Assembly (NCBI GenBank): GCA_017464345.1
Contig: JAFUAH010000029.1
Span: 1-33,151 of the forward strand
Direction of reading: 5' to 3'
DNA from: Bacteroidaceae bacterium
GTDB taxonomy: Bacteria > Bacteroidota > Bacteroidia > Bacteroidales > Bacteroidaceae
DNA length: 33,151 nt
The translations under genes and the position numbers were made by a program. A model generated the notes under the pieces. That model did not search any database. It worked only from the letters and a program-made list of their open reading frames with translations, and had not been told where the DNA came from. Positions 24,046 through 32,126 of this stretch are shown here, one piece after another (within the stretch, counting starts at the first letter, position 1; each line of letters begins with the position of its first letter).

Positions 24046-24906
24046 TTAGTTTCCTATAGGCTCCATTGTCACGACAAAATCCCCCGTACTTCCACCAATT
24101 AGCGGACCTGTAATGTGGGTGATATACCCTCGACGGACAGAAATTTTAGGGAACTGGCTGGTGGAGACGGGATTCCCTTTCCAGTCATTTGCCTCACACG
24201 TCAGTTGAATATTATCAATCCCATTGTTCGGGCAAAGAAAGAATGCAGATACACGTTTGCGTTCCATTGTTCCATTGAAGGGACGGAAAGAAAAAATTCC
24301 TGTGCTCGCATTGGTTATATATGCTGCTCCTTCTATAGACATCTCCTGAATTTGTGGCAACCCATGTATATGTGCGTAACTGGTTTCGTTCATTCCAGTT
24401 GCCCCGTAATCCGTTGCAGAAAAAGCGATACAATAACACAAGGACTGGTATTCAACCTTCTGCACGGGCATCAGATATGGCGTAACTACTACTTCTGAAG
24501 ATGCAACCGATATATCTGTACTAAAGGAGGAGTCTGTACTTCGACAACAAATCGTGCGTTTTTCGGGATTGTAATATATATACCCCACCTTATTTCCATC
24601 ACCAAGGGCAGCCCCTGACAACCATACAAGCCGGTGTCTCCCTTGCCGCAAAGTTATCGTTTGCGATGTCTGCGCCGCATTTTCAACCTCTATGGTATCA
24701 GCACCAACATAGTTATTCCCTGCATAATCAAACAGGAAGTGCGTGCCTTTCTTTCCGAGGTTAAAGGTAATCGGTGTAGTTTCTTCTGACAGAAGTTCAT
24801 CAACAGACGGTTCGTCGTCGCCGCACGACGTAAGCCCAATGGTAAACATACAAGTAAGCATGGCCACCACCATGCGGTTTGCGAAACGGAATATCTTTGT
24901 TTTCAT
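24046..24906 (-). CDS. Fimbrillin-like lipoprotein
   Basis: The 286-residue protein has a type II signal peptide ending GLTSCGDD (Cys28), then a mature protein rich in beta-prone sequence. Segments such as TPITFNLGKKGTHFLFDYAG, RHRLVWLSG, FSFRPFNGT and YITHITGPLIGGSTGDFVV resemble Bacteroidales FimB/Mfa-type or fimbrillin-family lipoproteins that form or cap surface pili. The assignment is by general pattern, not a named motif. GC content is clearly lower than in kduI and gatC on either side, and the gene lies inside the segment bounded by exact 46-bp inverted repeats, suggesting acquisition. Confidence 0.6.
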   Translation of the reverse strand: MKTKIFRFANRMVVAMLTCMFTIGLTSCGDDEPSVDELLSEETTPITFNLGKKGTHFLFDYAGNNYVGADTIEVENAAQTSQTITLRQGRHRLVWLSGAALGDGNKVGYIYYNPEKRTICCRSTDSSFSTDISVASSEVVVTPYLMPVQKVEYQSLCYCIAFSATDYGATGMNETSYAHIHGLPQIQEMSIEGAAYITNASTGIFSFRPFNGTMERKRVSAFFLCPNNGIDNIQLTCEANDWKGNPVSTSQFPKISVRRGYITHITGPLIGGSTGDFVVTMEPIGN

Positions 24907-25014
24907 TAATTCATGTTTTTGTTGAATCTATTGACAAAATGAAGGGGAAATCCTATTTTGTTGGGCGTTGGATAGGAATTTATTTTCAATATAAAGGATG
25001 CTGTAATTAGGTGA

Positions 25015-25446
25015 TTAGTTCGTGATGTATAGGCGATAGTTATCTTGTGATAGCAAAACGAAATCGTCCTCAGAGGGGAGGTAGAGGTATCGCTCGGCCC
25101 GTAGGCTGGTTTCACCAAAATTAAGTAAAATCCCCCGATTCTGTTGCGTAATGCGCATATAATTGAATAACTGTGCGCGATGGTCGGAGATGATTTCCTG
25201 AGTTGATTTCAGTTCGACGATTATTCCTTTATAGTAGAAATCAGCATAATAGACTTTGTCCAGTAGAACGTCCTTGTAATGCAGACGCAGTTGCTTTTCT
25301 CGTTCTGCCTGCATCCCGCGTTTACTCATTTCCACAGCAAGGGCTTCTTGGTAGATGGGTTCAGCCATACCGCGACCAAGTGTGTTGAACACTTCCATGG
25401 CAGCCCCAACAACATTGTATATGTCTGTGTACTCTTCCTTAGTCAT
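25015..25446 (-). CDS. GxxExxY protein
   Basis: The 143-residue protein of the GxxExxY family (PD-(D/E)XK nuclease-like fold) carries the naming motif as GRGMAEPIYQEAL at about residues 24-36. The conserved core continues VYYADFYYKGIIVELKSTQEI, where Asp, Glu and Lys fit the D-ExK nuclease pattern, and HRAQLFNYMRITQQNRGILLNFG. These proteins are scattered through Bacteroidetes genomes, often in repeat-rich spots. The function is unknown. It ends in the same AT-rich segment as the lipoprotein gene and starts 18 bp from inverted repeat copy C. Confidence 0.9.
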   Translation of the reverse strand: MTKEEYTDIYNVVGAAMEVFNTLGRGMAEPIYQEALAVEMSKRGMQAEREKQLRLHYKDVLLDKVYYADFYYKGIIVELKSTQEIISDHRAQLFNYMRITQQNRGILLNFGETSLRAERYLYLPSEDDFVLLSQDNYRLYITN

Positions 25447-25463
25447 CTGCCAGAATGATTATT

Positions 25464-25509
25464 ATTCTAATTTCTGGATAAAATTATTCTAATTATGCTA
25501 ATTTCTTTC
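25464..25509. repeat. 46-bp repeat in inverted orientation (right boundary)
   Basis: This is the exact reverse complement of 23777-23822 over all 46 bp, ending ttatgctaatttctttc. It lies between the GxxExxY gene and gatC. Confidence 0.9.
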
Positions 25510-25520
25510 CTTAATATACT

Positions 25521-26888
25521 TTACTTCGCATTCTTTTCTTCGCGGACGATGCGCATGCGGTTCCAGACCAGCATGGCGAGGGTGATGAGCGAGAGGATGG
25601 CCATGCCTATCCATTTCAGATACTTCACGCAGGCGTAGATGACGTAGCCCAGGAGCGAGGAGGCGAAGTCTAGCGCACCGCCCTCGAAGCCGTCGGGGAT
25701 GTGGGCTGCCGAAGCCGTGGGGTCGGCCTTGTAGACCTCGTTGGCGGCCAGCGTGAAGGCAGATGCCATGTCTGTGACAAAATACAGGCCTACGACGAGA
25801 GCTACAAGGCCGATGATGAGGCTCTTCACCACGTTACCCTTTGTGTAGGGGAGGATGAGGGGGAAGAGGTAGAACATGCCGGCCAGCGAAGCCAGAGGCA
25901 GGAACTGGTTGCCCGGGAGGAAGACGGCAATGGCCAGGATGACGGGGATGAGGATGACGGAGCATACGAGCGTCGTGGGGTGACCGATGACCAGTGCGGG
26001 CGACATGCCGATGTAGACCTTCTTTCCGCTGAACTTCTGCTTGGCCACCTCTTGCGTCTTCTCGGCAATGGGACGCAGACCGTCGATGAACAGGCTGGTG
26101 ATGCGCGGAATGAGTTCCATGACGGCACCCATCGTCACGCCGAGGAAGAGCACCTTCTTGATGTCCATCTGTGCGGCCCAGCCAATCAGTGCGCCCACGA
26201 TGACGCCCAGCACGAGCGGCTCGCCCAGTACGCCGAACTTACGCTTCAGCCCCTCGGCATCGATGTCCAGACGGGAGAAGCCAGGAATCTTGTCGAGCAG
26301 CCAGTTGATGCCGATGGCAAACGCCGTGAAACTCTGGCAGAAGGGCTGGGGGATGGAGATGCCCTGCAGGTCGTAGTGCTGCTGGAAACGCTCCGCCGTG
26401 AGGTCGGCCATCACCAGCGTGACGATGTAGCAGACGATGGCGGCGAAGTAGCCCCACAGGAGGCTCCCGCCCATGACGAAGTAGGCCACGGCCCCGATGA
26501 AGGCGAAGTGCCAGTAGTTCCAGAGGTCGATGTTGATGGTGCGCGTCGTCTTGGTGAGCAGCATCAGCAGGTTCACACCCAGGCAGATGGGGATGATGAG
26601 TGCGCCGACGGCCGTACCGTATGCCACGGCAGCGGCGGCGGGCCAGCCCATGTCGAAGACATTCAGTTGCAGATGATAGAGTTCCGAGATGTCCTTCAGC
26701 GGCCCCTCGAAGTTGGAGGTGAGCAGGGCGGTGACAATGCCCAGGCCGACGAAGCCGACGCCCACGTAGAGACCCGACTTCAGCGACTTGCCGAACTTCA
26801 TGCCTATGCACAGGCCGATGATAGTGAACAGGATGGGCATCATGACCGATGCGCCCAGACTGATGATGTAAGAAAATACTTGTTCCAT
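25521..26888 (-). CDS. gatC: PTS galactitol-type IIC permease (orphan)
   Basis: The 455-residue polytopic membrane protein is of the EIIC-GAT family. Landmarks are ISLGASVMMPILFTIIGLCIG, GLYVGVGFVGLGIVTALL, the GPLKDISE loop, FDMGWPAAAAVAYGT, GVNLLMLLTKTTRTINIDLWN and EPLVLGVIVGALIGW. Length agrees with the family (about 450). No IIA or IIB component is encoded nearby, and full PTS systems are rare in Bacteroidales, so this is an orphan that may work as a PTS-independent sugar or polyol carrier. The N-terminus is preceded by a palindrome (26911-26996) rather than a recognisable promoter. Confidence 0.88.
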   Translation of the reverse strand: MEQVFSYIISLGASVMMPILFTIIGLCIGMKFGKSLKSGLYVGVGFVGLGIVTALLTSNFEGPLKDISELYHLQLNVFDMGWPAAAAVAYGTAVGALIIPICLGVNLLMLLTKTTRTINIDLWNYWHFAFIGAVAYFVMGGSLLWGYFAAIVCYIVTLVMADLTAERFQQHYDLQGISIPQPFCQSFTAFAIGINWLLDKIPGFSRLDIDAEGLKRKFGVLGEPLVLGVIVGALIGWAAQMDIKKVLFLGVTMGAVMELIPRITSLFIDGLRPIAEKTQEVAKQKFSGKKVYIGMSPALVIGHPTTLVCSVILIPVILAIAVFLPGNQFLPLASLAGMFYLFPLILPYTKGNVVKSLIIGLVALVVGLYFVTDMASAFTLAANEVYKADPTASAAHIPDGFEGGALDFASSLLGYVIYACVKYLKWIGMAILSLITLAMLVWNRMRIVREEKNAK

Positions 26889-26916
26889 ATTACTACTATT
26901 ATTATTTGTTAATCGA

Positions 26917-26990
26917 CTACGAATTACACGAATTTAACGAATTTTTATCCCATTGCACAGTTTAATTCGTATAATTTGTGTAATTCGTAG
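26917..26990. repeat. Palindrome of the cgaattacacgaatt family
   Basis: ctacgaattacac (26917-26929) and gtgtaattcgtag (26978-26990) are perfect complements, with partial pairing inward. It sits between gatC and the coiled-coil gene and shares its core with 17191-17270 and with the array at 6345-6860. It may act as terminator for the upstream minus-strand gene. Confidence 0.75.
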
Positions 26991-26996
26991 TTAAAG

Positions 26997-27884
26997 TCAT
27001 TCCAGTGTGAACGTAGTGCCTCCGATGCGGTGGCCGTCGGCGAAGATGTCGGCACGGTAGGTGCCCGCAAGTAATGTCTGGTTCACATCCCAGTAAACCG
27101 TTACGCCTTGCTCTTCGCCCGTGTATTCGATGTCTTTGCGAATCGAGTATTCCAACGTGCGGTTCTCATAAGGGAATGTTCCGCCCTGCGTGAGAGCCTC
27201 GCCCGTCGGGGTAGTGATACGTACATAGATGCTCTTCATGCCCGTCTGGGCCGTCACGTTGCGACTGATGGTGAACGAAATCTGGAACTTCTTCACATCC
27301 TTGATTTTCTTGGCGGCCTTGCCCTTCTTGTTCTTTCCGAAGGCCGAAACGCCCGTAGCGTCCAGCTGTGAGGCAATGGCCACCTTGTCTGTCAGTGTTT
27401 CCTTTTCGCTTGTCAGACTAGTGATGTGCTGTTGTGCCTGCTGGTTCTCGGTACGCAAGTTCTCGTTTTCTTGATTCAGTTGTTGGTTCAGCCTGTTCAG
27501 TGAATCAATTTGCATCACGTACTGGCGCAGGATCTCGCGCAGTGTGGCCAGTTCCTTTTTTAGGCGCATGATTTCGGCTGCATCGTTGCTTTTCGTCCGT
27601 CGCAGTTCTTCCTGTAGTTCTTCCACGCGTTGCTGTTCCTTTTCCAGCTGGGCAATGAGAGAGTCATTGTTGATTTGGGTCTGCAGTTCCTGATATTGTC
27701 GGGCGAACTCTTCGTATTCATTCTCCATCTCCAACTTGTCCATCTCTGCCAATTGTTGCAATTCTTGCATTTGCAGGTTTTCATTCTCAACCTTGTTGGT
27801 GCGGTAGGCCAGATAAATCACGATAGCTGCCAGCGCGGCTATGAGCATCGTGGTGATAATGATAATTATGTTCTTATTTTTCAT
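26997..27884 (-). CDS. Membrane-anchored coiled-coil protein
   Basis: In this 295-residue protein one N-terminal membrane helix (about 5-26, IIIIITTMLIAALAAIVIYL) is followed by a long coiled coil (about 30-165) rich in Glu, Gln and Leu heptads. A Lys-rich link (KNKKGKAAKKIKDVKK, around 185-200) leads to a C-terminal beta-rich domain (about 200-295) with FQISFTISRNVTAQTG and YWDVNQTLLAGTYRADIFADG. Similar proteins occur across Bacteroidales without a known function. The topology suggests a periplasm-spanning or cell-envelope scaffold, which is inference. It has its own promoter element. Confidence 0.75.
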   Translation of the reverse strand: MKNKNIIIIITTMLIAALAAIVIYLAYRTNKVENENLQMQELQQLAEMDKLEMENEYEEFARQYQELQTQINNDSLIAQLEKEQQRVEELQEELRRTKSNDAAEIMRLKKELATLREILRQYVMQIDSLNRLNQQLNQENENLRTENQQAQQHITSLTSEKETLTDKVAIASQLDATGVSAFGKNKKGKAAKKIKDVKKFQISFTISRNVTAQTGMKSIYVRITTPTGEALTQGGTFPYENRTLEYSIRKDIEYTGEEQGVTVYWDVNQTLLAGTYRADIFADGHRIGGTTFTLE

Positions 27885-27901
27885 AGCTTAAGTTTATTGT
27901 A

Positions 27902-27909
27902 CAAAGGTA
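27902..27909 (-). promoter_or_regulatory. Promoter -7 element of the coiled-coil gene
   Basis: On the minus strand this reads TACCTTTG, 17 bp before the start codon at 27884. It overlaps nothing else, as the ABC exporter gene ends at 27921. Confidence 0.55.
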
Positions 27910-27920
27910 CGAATTCTATT

Positions 27921-29762
27921 TTATTTTCGGACGCAGTCTAGGCGACTTTCTTTTTTCAGTGTTAAAATACGATGTTCTCTCTCCTGTGTGGAGGGCGTAG
28001 CAGGGAGTTTGTCTAGGTGCAGCACTTGGCCGCAATAGTTCACCACAGCATGACGGTGAGTGACGAAAAGCAACGTCTGCCAAGGACGTTTCCATTGATG
28101 GAGATTCCGCAGCAAACGGGCTTCCGTCTCTGTGTCCAAGGCAGATGTACTTTCATCTAACAGCAAAATGTTTCCATTACGCAATAGGGCACGTGCAATG
28201 CAAATGCGTTGTGCCTGTCCTTGGCTGAGCCCAGTGGCATTCTCCCCAATGGTGCTGTCGATGCCGTCGGGCAGTGAAAGGACAAAGTCGGCACAAGCTG
28301 TTTGCAGGGCCTGTTGCATTTCCTGCTCTGTGGCATCGGGGTTCCCTAAGAGCAGATTGTCGCGGATGCTTCCTGAAAACAACGTGTTGTCCTGCGGTAC
28401 GTAGACGAGGTTACAGCGGGTCAGAGGGCTTACTTCCAGTTCAAAGTTCACAGTGCATAGTTCTGAGTTCAAGGGCTTCGCCAATTCTTCGCGATGCGAA
28501 GCGGCAAATCCGGTTACAGAGTCAGGCTGTGCATCTTCACTTTGAACTTTGAACTTTGAACTCTGAACTGTGGAATACATCTCCACCTTCCCTTCATTTG
28601 GTCTCAGCAGAGCTAGAATAAGACGGATGAGGGTAGTCTTCCCTGCTCCAGTTTCGCCAAGGATGGCAGTACTGCTGCCCGGCGGGAAGTCGTAAGAGAA
28701 GTGCTGGAGGATGTGTCGCTCGTGGTTGTCATAAGCATAAGTTACATCCGAAAGACGCAGACCAGCCCCTTGGGGGAAGAGGATGGGGGAGCCTTCTTGT
28801 TCGGTGGGCACCTCTTCCAGTTCCATCAGACGCTCACCGGCGGTGAAGGCACTGATGATGATGGGCACAAACTTTGTCATGTCGCGGAAGGGGCCTTGTA
28901 TCTGTCCGACCAACTGGATAAAGGCCAGCATCATTCCATATGTGATAGTGCCTTCATGCAGACGGTTGGCACCCCAGAGGAACGTGATGAGGTAGCCCGT
29001 GGCAAACCCTGTACTGAGCAGTGTGCCCGAAATGGAAGAGAATACGGTGCGGTGGCGCACTTGCTGACGCAGGTGGGCTTGAGTTTTTTCAAGGCGCTCC
29101 ACCGTGGTGTCGATACGCTCCAGTGTCTTCAGTATGATACGGTGCTGAATACTCTCTTGCAATAGGCTGTGGATGATGCTGTCAGTATCACGTATTTCTC
29201 TCGTAATCTTTCGCATCTTTCTGATATATAATCTACTTATGAATGCAAAGGCAGGTACGATGACGATAAGTAGGCAGGCTAGTCTTGAATCCATTGAGTA
29301 GAGGAAGATAAAGGCTCCAACAAAGCGTGTGATTACACTGAGTGAGGCAGGCACAGTGTCGGTGATGACATTGGTGACATCGTGTACATCACGTACCAAC
29401 CTGTTCAGAACATCACCGCTATGGCGCATTTCGCGTCCGTGCCATTCGCTCATCAATAGCCGGCGGAAGATGGTTTGTTGCATCCGGTTGCGTGCCTTCA
29501 CACCCAGCAAAGCCCCAATCCAGCGACGGGAAAAGGATATGCTGATTTGACACAGCATGATGATTATGAGTAATATCGAAGCCCAGTGTAATGAACGTTC
29601 GTCGCGACCAGTGGCTATGTCGATGCAAAGTTTTGTAGTCCAAATGAAGGAGAAGTCTAACCCCACTACCAATATGCCGATAATAGCATTCAGCGTAGAC
29701 TGCAGGCGGAAGTGTTTCGACACAGCCCAGAACCAGCGTATGATGCTCCAACTGTTTTTCAA
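27921..29762 (-). CDS. ABC exporter, fused membrane and ATPase domains
   Basis: The membrane part (about 1-320) is a type I exporter fold. The ATPase part has Walker A GETGAGKTT, Q-loop YVPQDNTLFSGSIRDNLLLG, signature LSQGQAQRICIARALL, Walker B ILLLDESTSALD and H-loop THRHA. The start is probably TTG at 29762-29760, because AAAGGAG lies 7 bp upstream and this avoids a 64-bp overlap with nadK. An ATG at 29840 would add 26 residues read from nadK sequence. About 45 residues (roughly 397-442, DNA 28435-28572) between Walker A and the Q-loop are a repeat-derived in-frame insertion. Substrate is unknown. It follows nadK by 14 bp. Confidence 0.88.
   Translation of the reverse strand: MKNSWSIIRWFWAVSKHFRLQSTLNAIIGILVVGLDFSFIWTTKLCIDIATGRDERSLHWASILLIIIMLCQISISFSRRWIGALLGVKARNRMQQTIFRRLLMSEWHGREMRHSGDVLNRLVRDVHDVTNVITDTVPASLSVITRFVGAFIFLYSMDSRLACLLIVIVPAFAFISRLYIRKMRKITREIRDTDSIIHSLLQESIQHRIILKTLERIDTTVERLEKTQAHLRQQVRHRTVFSSISGTLLSTGFATGYLITFLWGANRLHEGTITYGMMLAFIQLVGQIQGPFRDMTKFVPIIISAFTAGERLMELEEVPTEQEGSPILFPQGAGLRLSDVTYAYDNHERHILQHFSYDFPPGSSTAILGETGAGKTTLIRLILALLRPNEGKVEMYSTVQSSKFKVQSEDAQPDSVTGFAASHREELAKPLNSELCTVNFELEVSPLTRCNLVYVPQDNTLFSGSIRDNLLLGNPDATEQEMQQALQTACADFVLSLPDGIDSTIGENATGLSQGQAQRICIARALLRNGNILLLDESTSALDTETEARLLRNLHQWKRPWQTLLFVTHRHAVVNYCGQVLHLDKLPATPSTQEREHRILTLKKESRLDCVRK
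28435..28572. repeat. Repeat element inserted in frame in the ABC exporter gene
   Basis: The segment is bounded by ttcaaagttcacagtgcata on the left and tttgaactttgaactctgaa on the right, which are inverted relatives of each other, with gcgatgcgaagc in between. The same pieces are intergenic at 13112-13170. It encodes QSSKFKVQSE...LNSELCTVNFELE, absent from the family consensus at this site. Confidence 0.75.
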
Positions 29763-29776
29763 TCTTAATCTCCTTT

Positions 29777-30688
29777 TCAGTCTTTCAATGTTTCCACTCT
29801 CACGTCGCTTCCCCACATCAGTTTCTCGCGCAATGTACAAAAGAAGGAACTTTGGGGGCGTTTTAGTATACGTATGCAGTGCGGTGCGCGTCGTATGGAT
29901 AGACTTGTATTCTCACTACAGGATATGCTTCTTCCATCAATGGAAACCAGAAAGTTATGGCTTCGACTTTCTACGCTCATTGATACTTCCATGTTGTCGT
30001 AAATGACTATGGGACGCACATTCAGGCTATGCGGCGCCACAGGGGTGATACCCAGCGTGTGAGCTTCGGGGGCCATGATAGGGCCGCCTACAGAAAGGGC
30101 ATAACCCGTGGAACCCGTTGGGGTGCTGACGATAAGTCCGTCAGCCTGATAGGTGGTCAGATATTCGCCGTTCAGTGCCACTCGTATGCTTATCATGGAC
30201 GAGGAGTCGCGTTTCAGCACGGCCACCTCATTCAATGCGTAGTTTCCACCATCGGGTATGGGTGCGTAGCCCTTTTCATCGTGGAAGTCTACCTGTAGGA
30301 CGCTGCGTTCTTCCACTCGGTATTTTCCCTCGCATATACCTTTGATGGCCGTCTCTATCTCGTCAGCAGATATATCGGCCAGGAACCCCATGCGCCCCAT
30401 GTTCACCCCAATGATGGGTATACCCTTGCAGCCTATGCGGGCCGCCGTATGCAAGAATGTGCCGTCGCCTCCCATGGAGACAGCGTAGTCTGCCGTGAAC
30501 TCGTCGCCGTCGATGAGTCTCTGGTAGGCAATGTCCTCTTGTAGCAGATGGGTCAGATATTCGTGGAAAGGACGGTCGATGAGAATCTCGGCTCCGTGGG
30601 TTTCCAAGCCGTGCAGCAAACGCTTGGCCAGGGCTGACTTTCGGGCTTGGTAGATGTTGCCAAATATTGCAAAACGCACTTTCTGCAT
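29777..30688 (-). CDS. nadK: NAD kinase
   Basis: From ATG 30688 (MQKVRFAIFGNIYQARKS) this is a 303-residue NAD kinase that phosphorylates NAD+ to NADP+. Motifs are VSMGGDGTFLHTA (the GGDG catalytic motif), NMGRMGFLADI, NYALNEVAVLKRD, the nucleotide-binding TYQADGLIVSTPTGSTGYALSVGGP and the closing LVSIDGRS. The frame stays open far upstream to 31444, but that part is only the antisense of pdxJ. A promoter lies 24-56 bp before the start. The ABC exporter gene is downstream and probably co-transcribed. Confidence 0.95.
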   Translation of the reverse strand: MQKVRFAIFGNIYQARKSALAKRLLHGLETHGAEILIDRPFHEYLTHLLQEDIAYQRLIDGDEFTADYAVSMGGDGTFLHTAARIGCKGIPIIGVNMGRMGFLADISADEIETAIKGICEGKYRVEERSVLQVDFHDEKGYAPIPDGGNYALNEVAVLKRDSSSMISIRVALNGEYLTTYQADGLIVSTPTGSTGYALSVGGPIMAPEAHTLGITPVAPHSLNVRPIVIYDNMEVSMSVESRSHNFLVSIDGRSISCSENTSLSIRRAPHCIRILKRPQSSFFCTLREKLMWGSDVRVETLKD

Positions 30689-30711
30689 AACGGAAATGGT
30701 GTATTTACGGA

Positions 30712-30741
30712 CAAAGGTACAAAACAATTGACAATTAGCAA
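30712..30741 (-). promoter_or_regulatory. nadK promoter
   Basis: On the minus strand TTG (30741-30739), 19 bp, then TACCTTTG (30719-30712). The -33 box directly abuts that of the divergent pdxJ promoter. Confidence 0.7.
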
Positions 30742-30771
30742 TTGATAATTGACAATAATTTCTTAACTTTG
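30742..30771 (+). promoter_or_regulatory. pdxJ promoter
   Basis: TTG at 30742-30744, 19 bp, then TAACTTTG at 30764-30771, with the pdxJ ATG 32 bp downstream. Together with the nadK promoter the two -33 boxes form the palindrome CAATTG at 30739-30744. Confidence 0.7.
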
Positions 30772-30802
30772 CCTTGAAATAGTGTTTATTGTACTTGAAA
30801 GT

Positions 30803-31519
30803 ATGACGAAACTGAGTGTAAATATCAATAAGATTGCCACGCTGCGCAATGCGCGCGGTGCTAACAACCCCGATGTTGTCCGCGTGGCTTTGGATTGTGA
30901 GCGCTTCGGTGCTCAGGGTATTACCGTACATCCTCGGCCCGACGAGCGGCATATCCGCAGGCAAGACGTCTTGGATCTTCGTCCACGGATCACTACGGAG
31001 TTTAACATCGAAGGCTATCCCTCGTCTGAGTTTATTGACTTGGTGCGTCTCGTCGTGCCGGCGCAGGTCACCCTCGTGCCCGATGCACCCGGACAACTGA
31101 CCAGTAACCATGGTTGGGACACAAAGACCTACCTTGACTTCCTGACCGAGGTGACAGACCGATTCCATGAAAAGGGCATCCGAGTAAGTATCTTCGTCGA
31201 TGCCGACCCTGAAATGGTAGGGTGTGCTGCCCGCACGGGAGCCGACCGTGTGGAACTCTATACTGAACCTTACGCCTCGATGTACTCGAAGGACCGAGAG
31301 GCGGCTGTCGCTCCTTTCGTCCGTGCCTCCGAGCAAGCTCATCGTCTGGGACTCGGGCTGAACATGGGGCACGACCTGAGCCTCGAGAACCTGCGCTACC
31401 TCCATGAGCGCATACCTTATATAAATGAATGCAGCATAGGCCATGCCCTCATTTGCGATGCCCTCTACCTAGGTCTCGAGGAAACGATAAGGCGGTATCG
31501 TGAGTGCCTTAATCCCTAA
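30803..31519 (+). CDS. pdxJ: Pyridoxine 5'-phosphate synthase
   Basis: From ATG 30803 this 238-residue TIM-barrel enzyme condenses 1-deoxyxylulose 5-phosphate with 3-amino-2-oxopropyl phosphate to pyridoxine 5'-phosphate. The landmarks are [18 protein letters not shown], the substrate-binding [55 protein letters not shown] and [15 protein letters not shown]. Length and order match the family. The upstream frame extension to 30782 is ignored. The last residues (LNP, stop) are formed by the beginning of a heptamer repeat run. Confidence 0.96.
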   Translation: MTKLSVNINKIATLRNARGANNPDVVRVALDCERFGAQGITVHPRPDERHIRRQDVLDLRPRITTEFNIEGYPSSEFIDLVRLVVPAQVTLVPDAPGQLTSNHGWDTKTYLDFLTEVTDRFHEKGIRVSIFVDADPEMVGCAARTGADRVELYTEPYASMYSKDREAAVAPFVRASEQAHRLGLGLNMGHDLSLENLRYLHERIPYINECSIGHALICDALYLGLEETIRRYRECLNP

Positions 31520-31565
31520 TCTCTAATCCCTAATCCCTAATCTCTAATCCTAAATCCTAAATCCT
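31509..31565 (+). repeat. Tandem ctaatcc-type heptamers between pdxJ and the DJ-1 gene
   Basis: About eight 7-bp units of ccctaat, ctctaat and cctaaat run from the last codons of pdxJ to the next ATG. They supply the pdxJ stop codon. Confidence 0.85.
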
Positions 31566-32126
31566 ATGATTTATACATTTCTTGCCACCGGCTTCGAAGA
31601 CATCGAGGCACTGGCTCCCGTAGACATCATGCGCCGTGCAGGCCTTCAGGTTGAGACCGTCAGCATCACGGGTGACCGAGTCGTAGTGAGTGCCCACGGT
31701 GTGGGTGTAGTGGCCGACCGCCTTATCCAGGACATCGACTTTGCCGATGCACAGCTGCTCTTCCTGCCAGGCGGAATGCCAGGAGCCACGAACCTCGACG
31801 CTTGCGAGTCCTTGCGCGAAGGCCTGCGTCGCCACTATGAGGCTGGTCGCCTGATTGCCGCCATCTGTGCGGCTCCCCTTGTACTTGGTCATCTGGGGCT
31901 GTTGGATGGATGTAAGGCCACTTGCTATCCCGGGTTTGAAACTGAACTGGGTGAGGCCCGCTACACCGCATCCCTCGTGGAGCAGGATGGGCAGTTCCTG
32001 ACCGGCAAAGGCCCCGGTGCAGCCTTCGCCCTCGGTTATGCTATCGTAGAACGTCTGGTGGGTGCTGACGTGGCCGACCAACTGCGCGAAGGCATGATGT
32101 ATAACTTCTTGCTGAAGAATGCCTAA
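31566..32126 (+). CDS. DJ-1/PfpI family protein
   Basis: The 186-residue class I glutamine-amidotransferase-like protein has [22 protein letters not shown] with Glu near residue 15, [14 protein letters not shown], the nucleophile elbow [12 protein letters not shown] with Cys around residue 101, and ATCYPGFE plus [16 protein letters not shown]. These are features of the DJ-1/YajL/ThiJ branch linked to oxidative or glyoxal stress and protein repair. Activity cannot be assigned from sequence. Its stop overlaps the ispD start by 8 bp, so the two are coupled. Confidence 0.92.
   Translation: MIYTFLATGFEDIEALAPVDIMRRAGLQVETVSITGDRVVVSAHGVGVVADRLIQDIDFADAQLLFLPGGMPGATNLDACESLREGLRRHYEAGRLIAAICAAPLVLGHLGLLDGCKATCYPGFETELGEARYTASLVEQDGQFLTGKGPGAAFALGYAIVERLVGADVADQLREGMMYNFLLKNA

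Noticed and set aside
25701-26912. 403-codon plus-strand frame opposite gatC
   Set aside because: His/Asp/Gly-rich antisense of a membrane protein gene.
30689-31444. N-terminal extension of the nadK frame
   Set aside because: It is antisense to pdxJ; NAD kinase begins at ATG 30688 just after its promoter.
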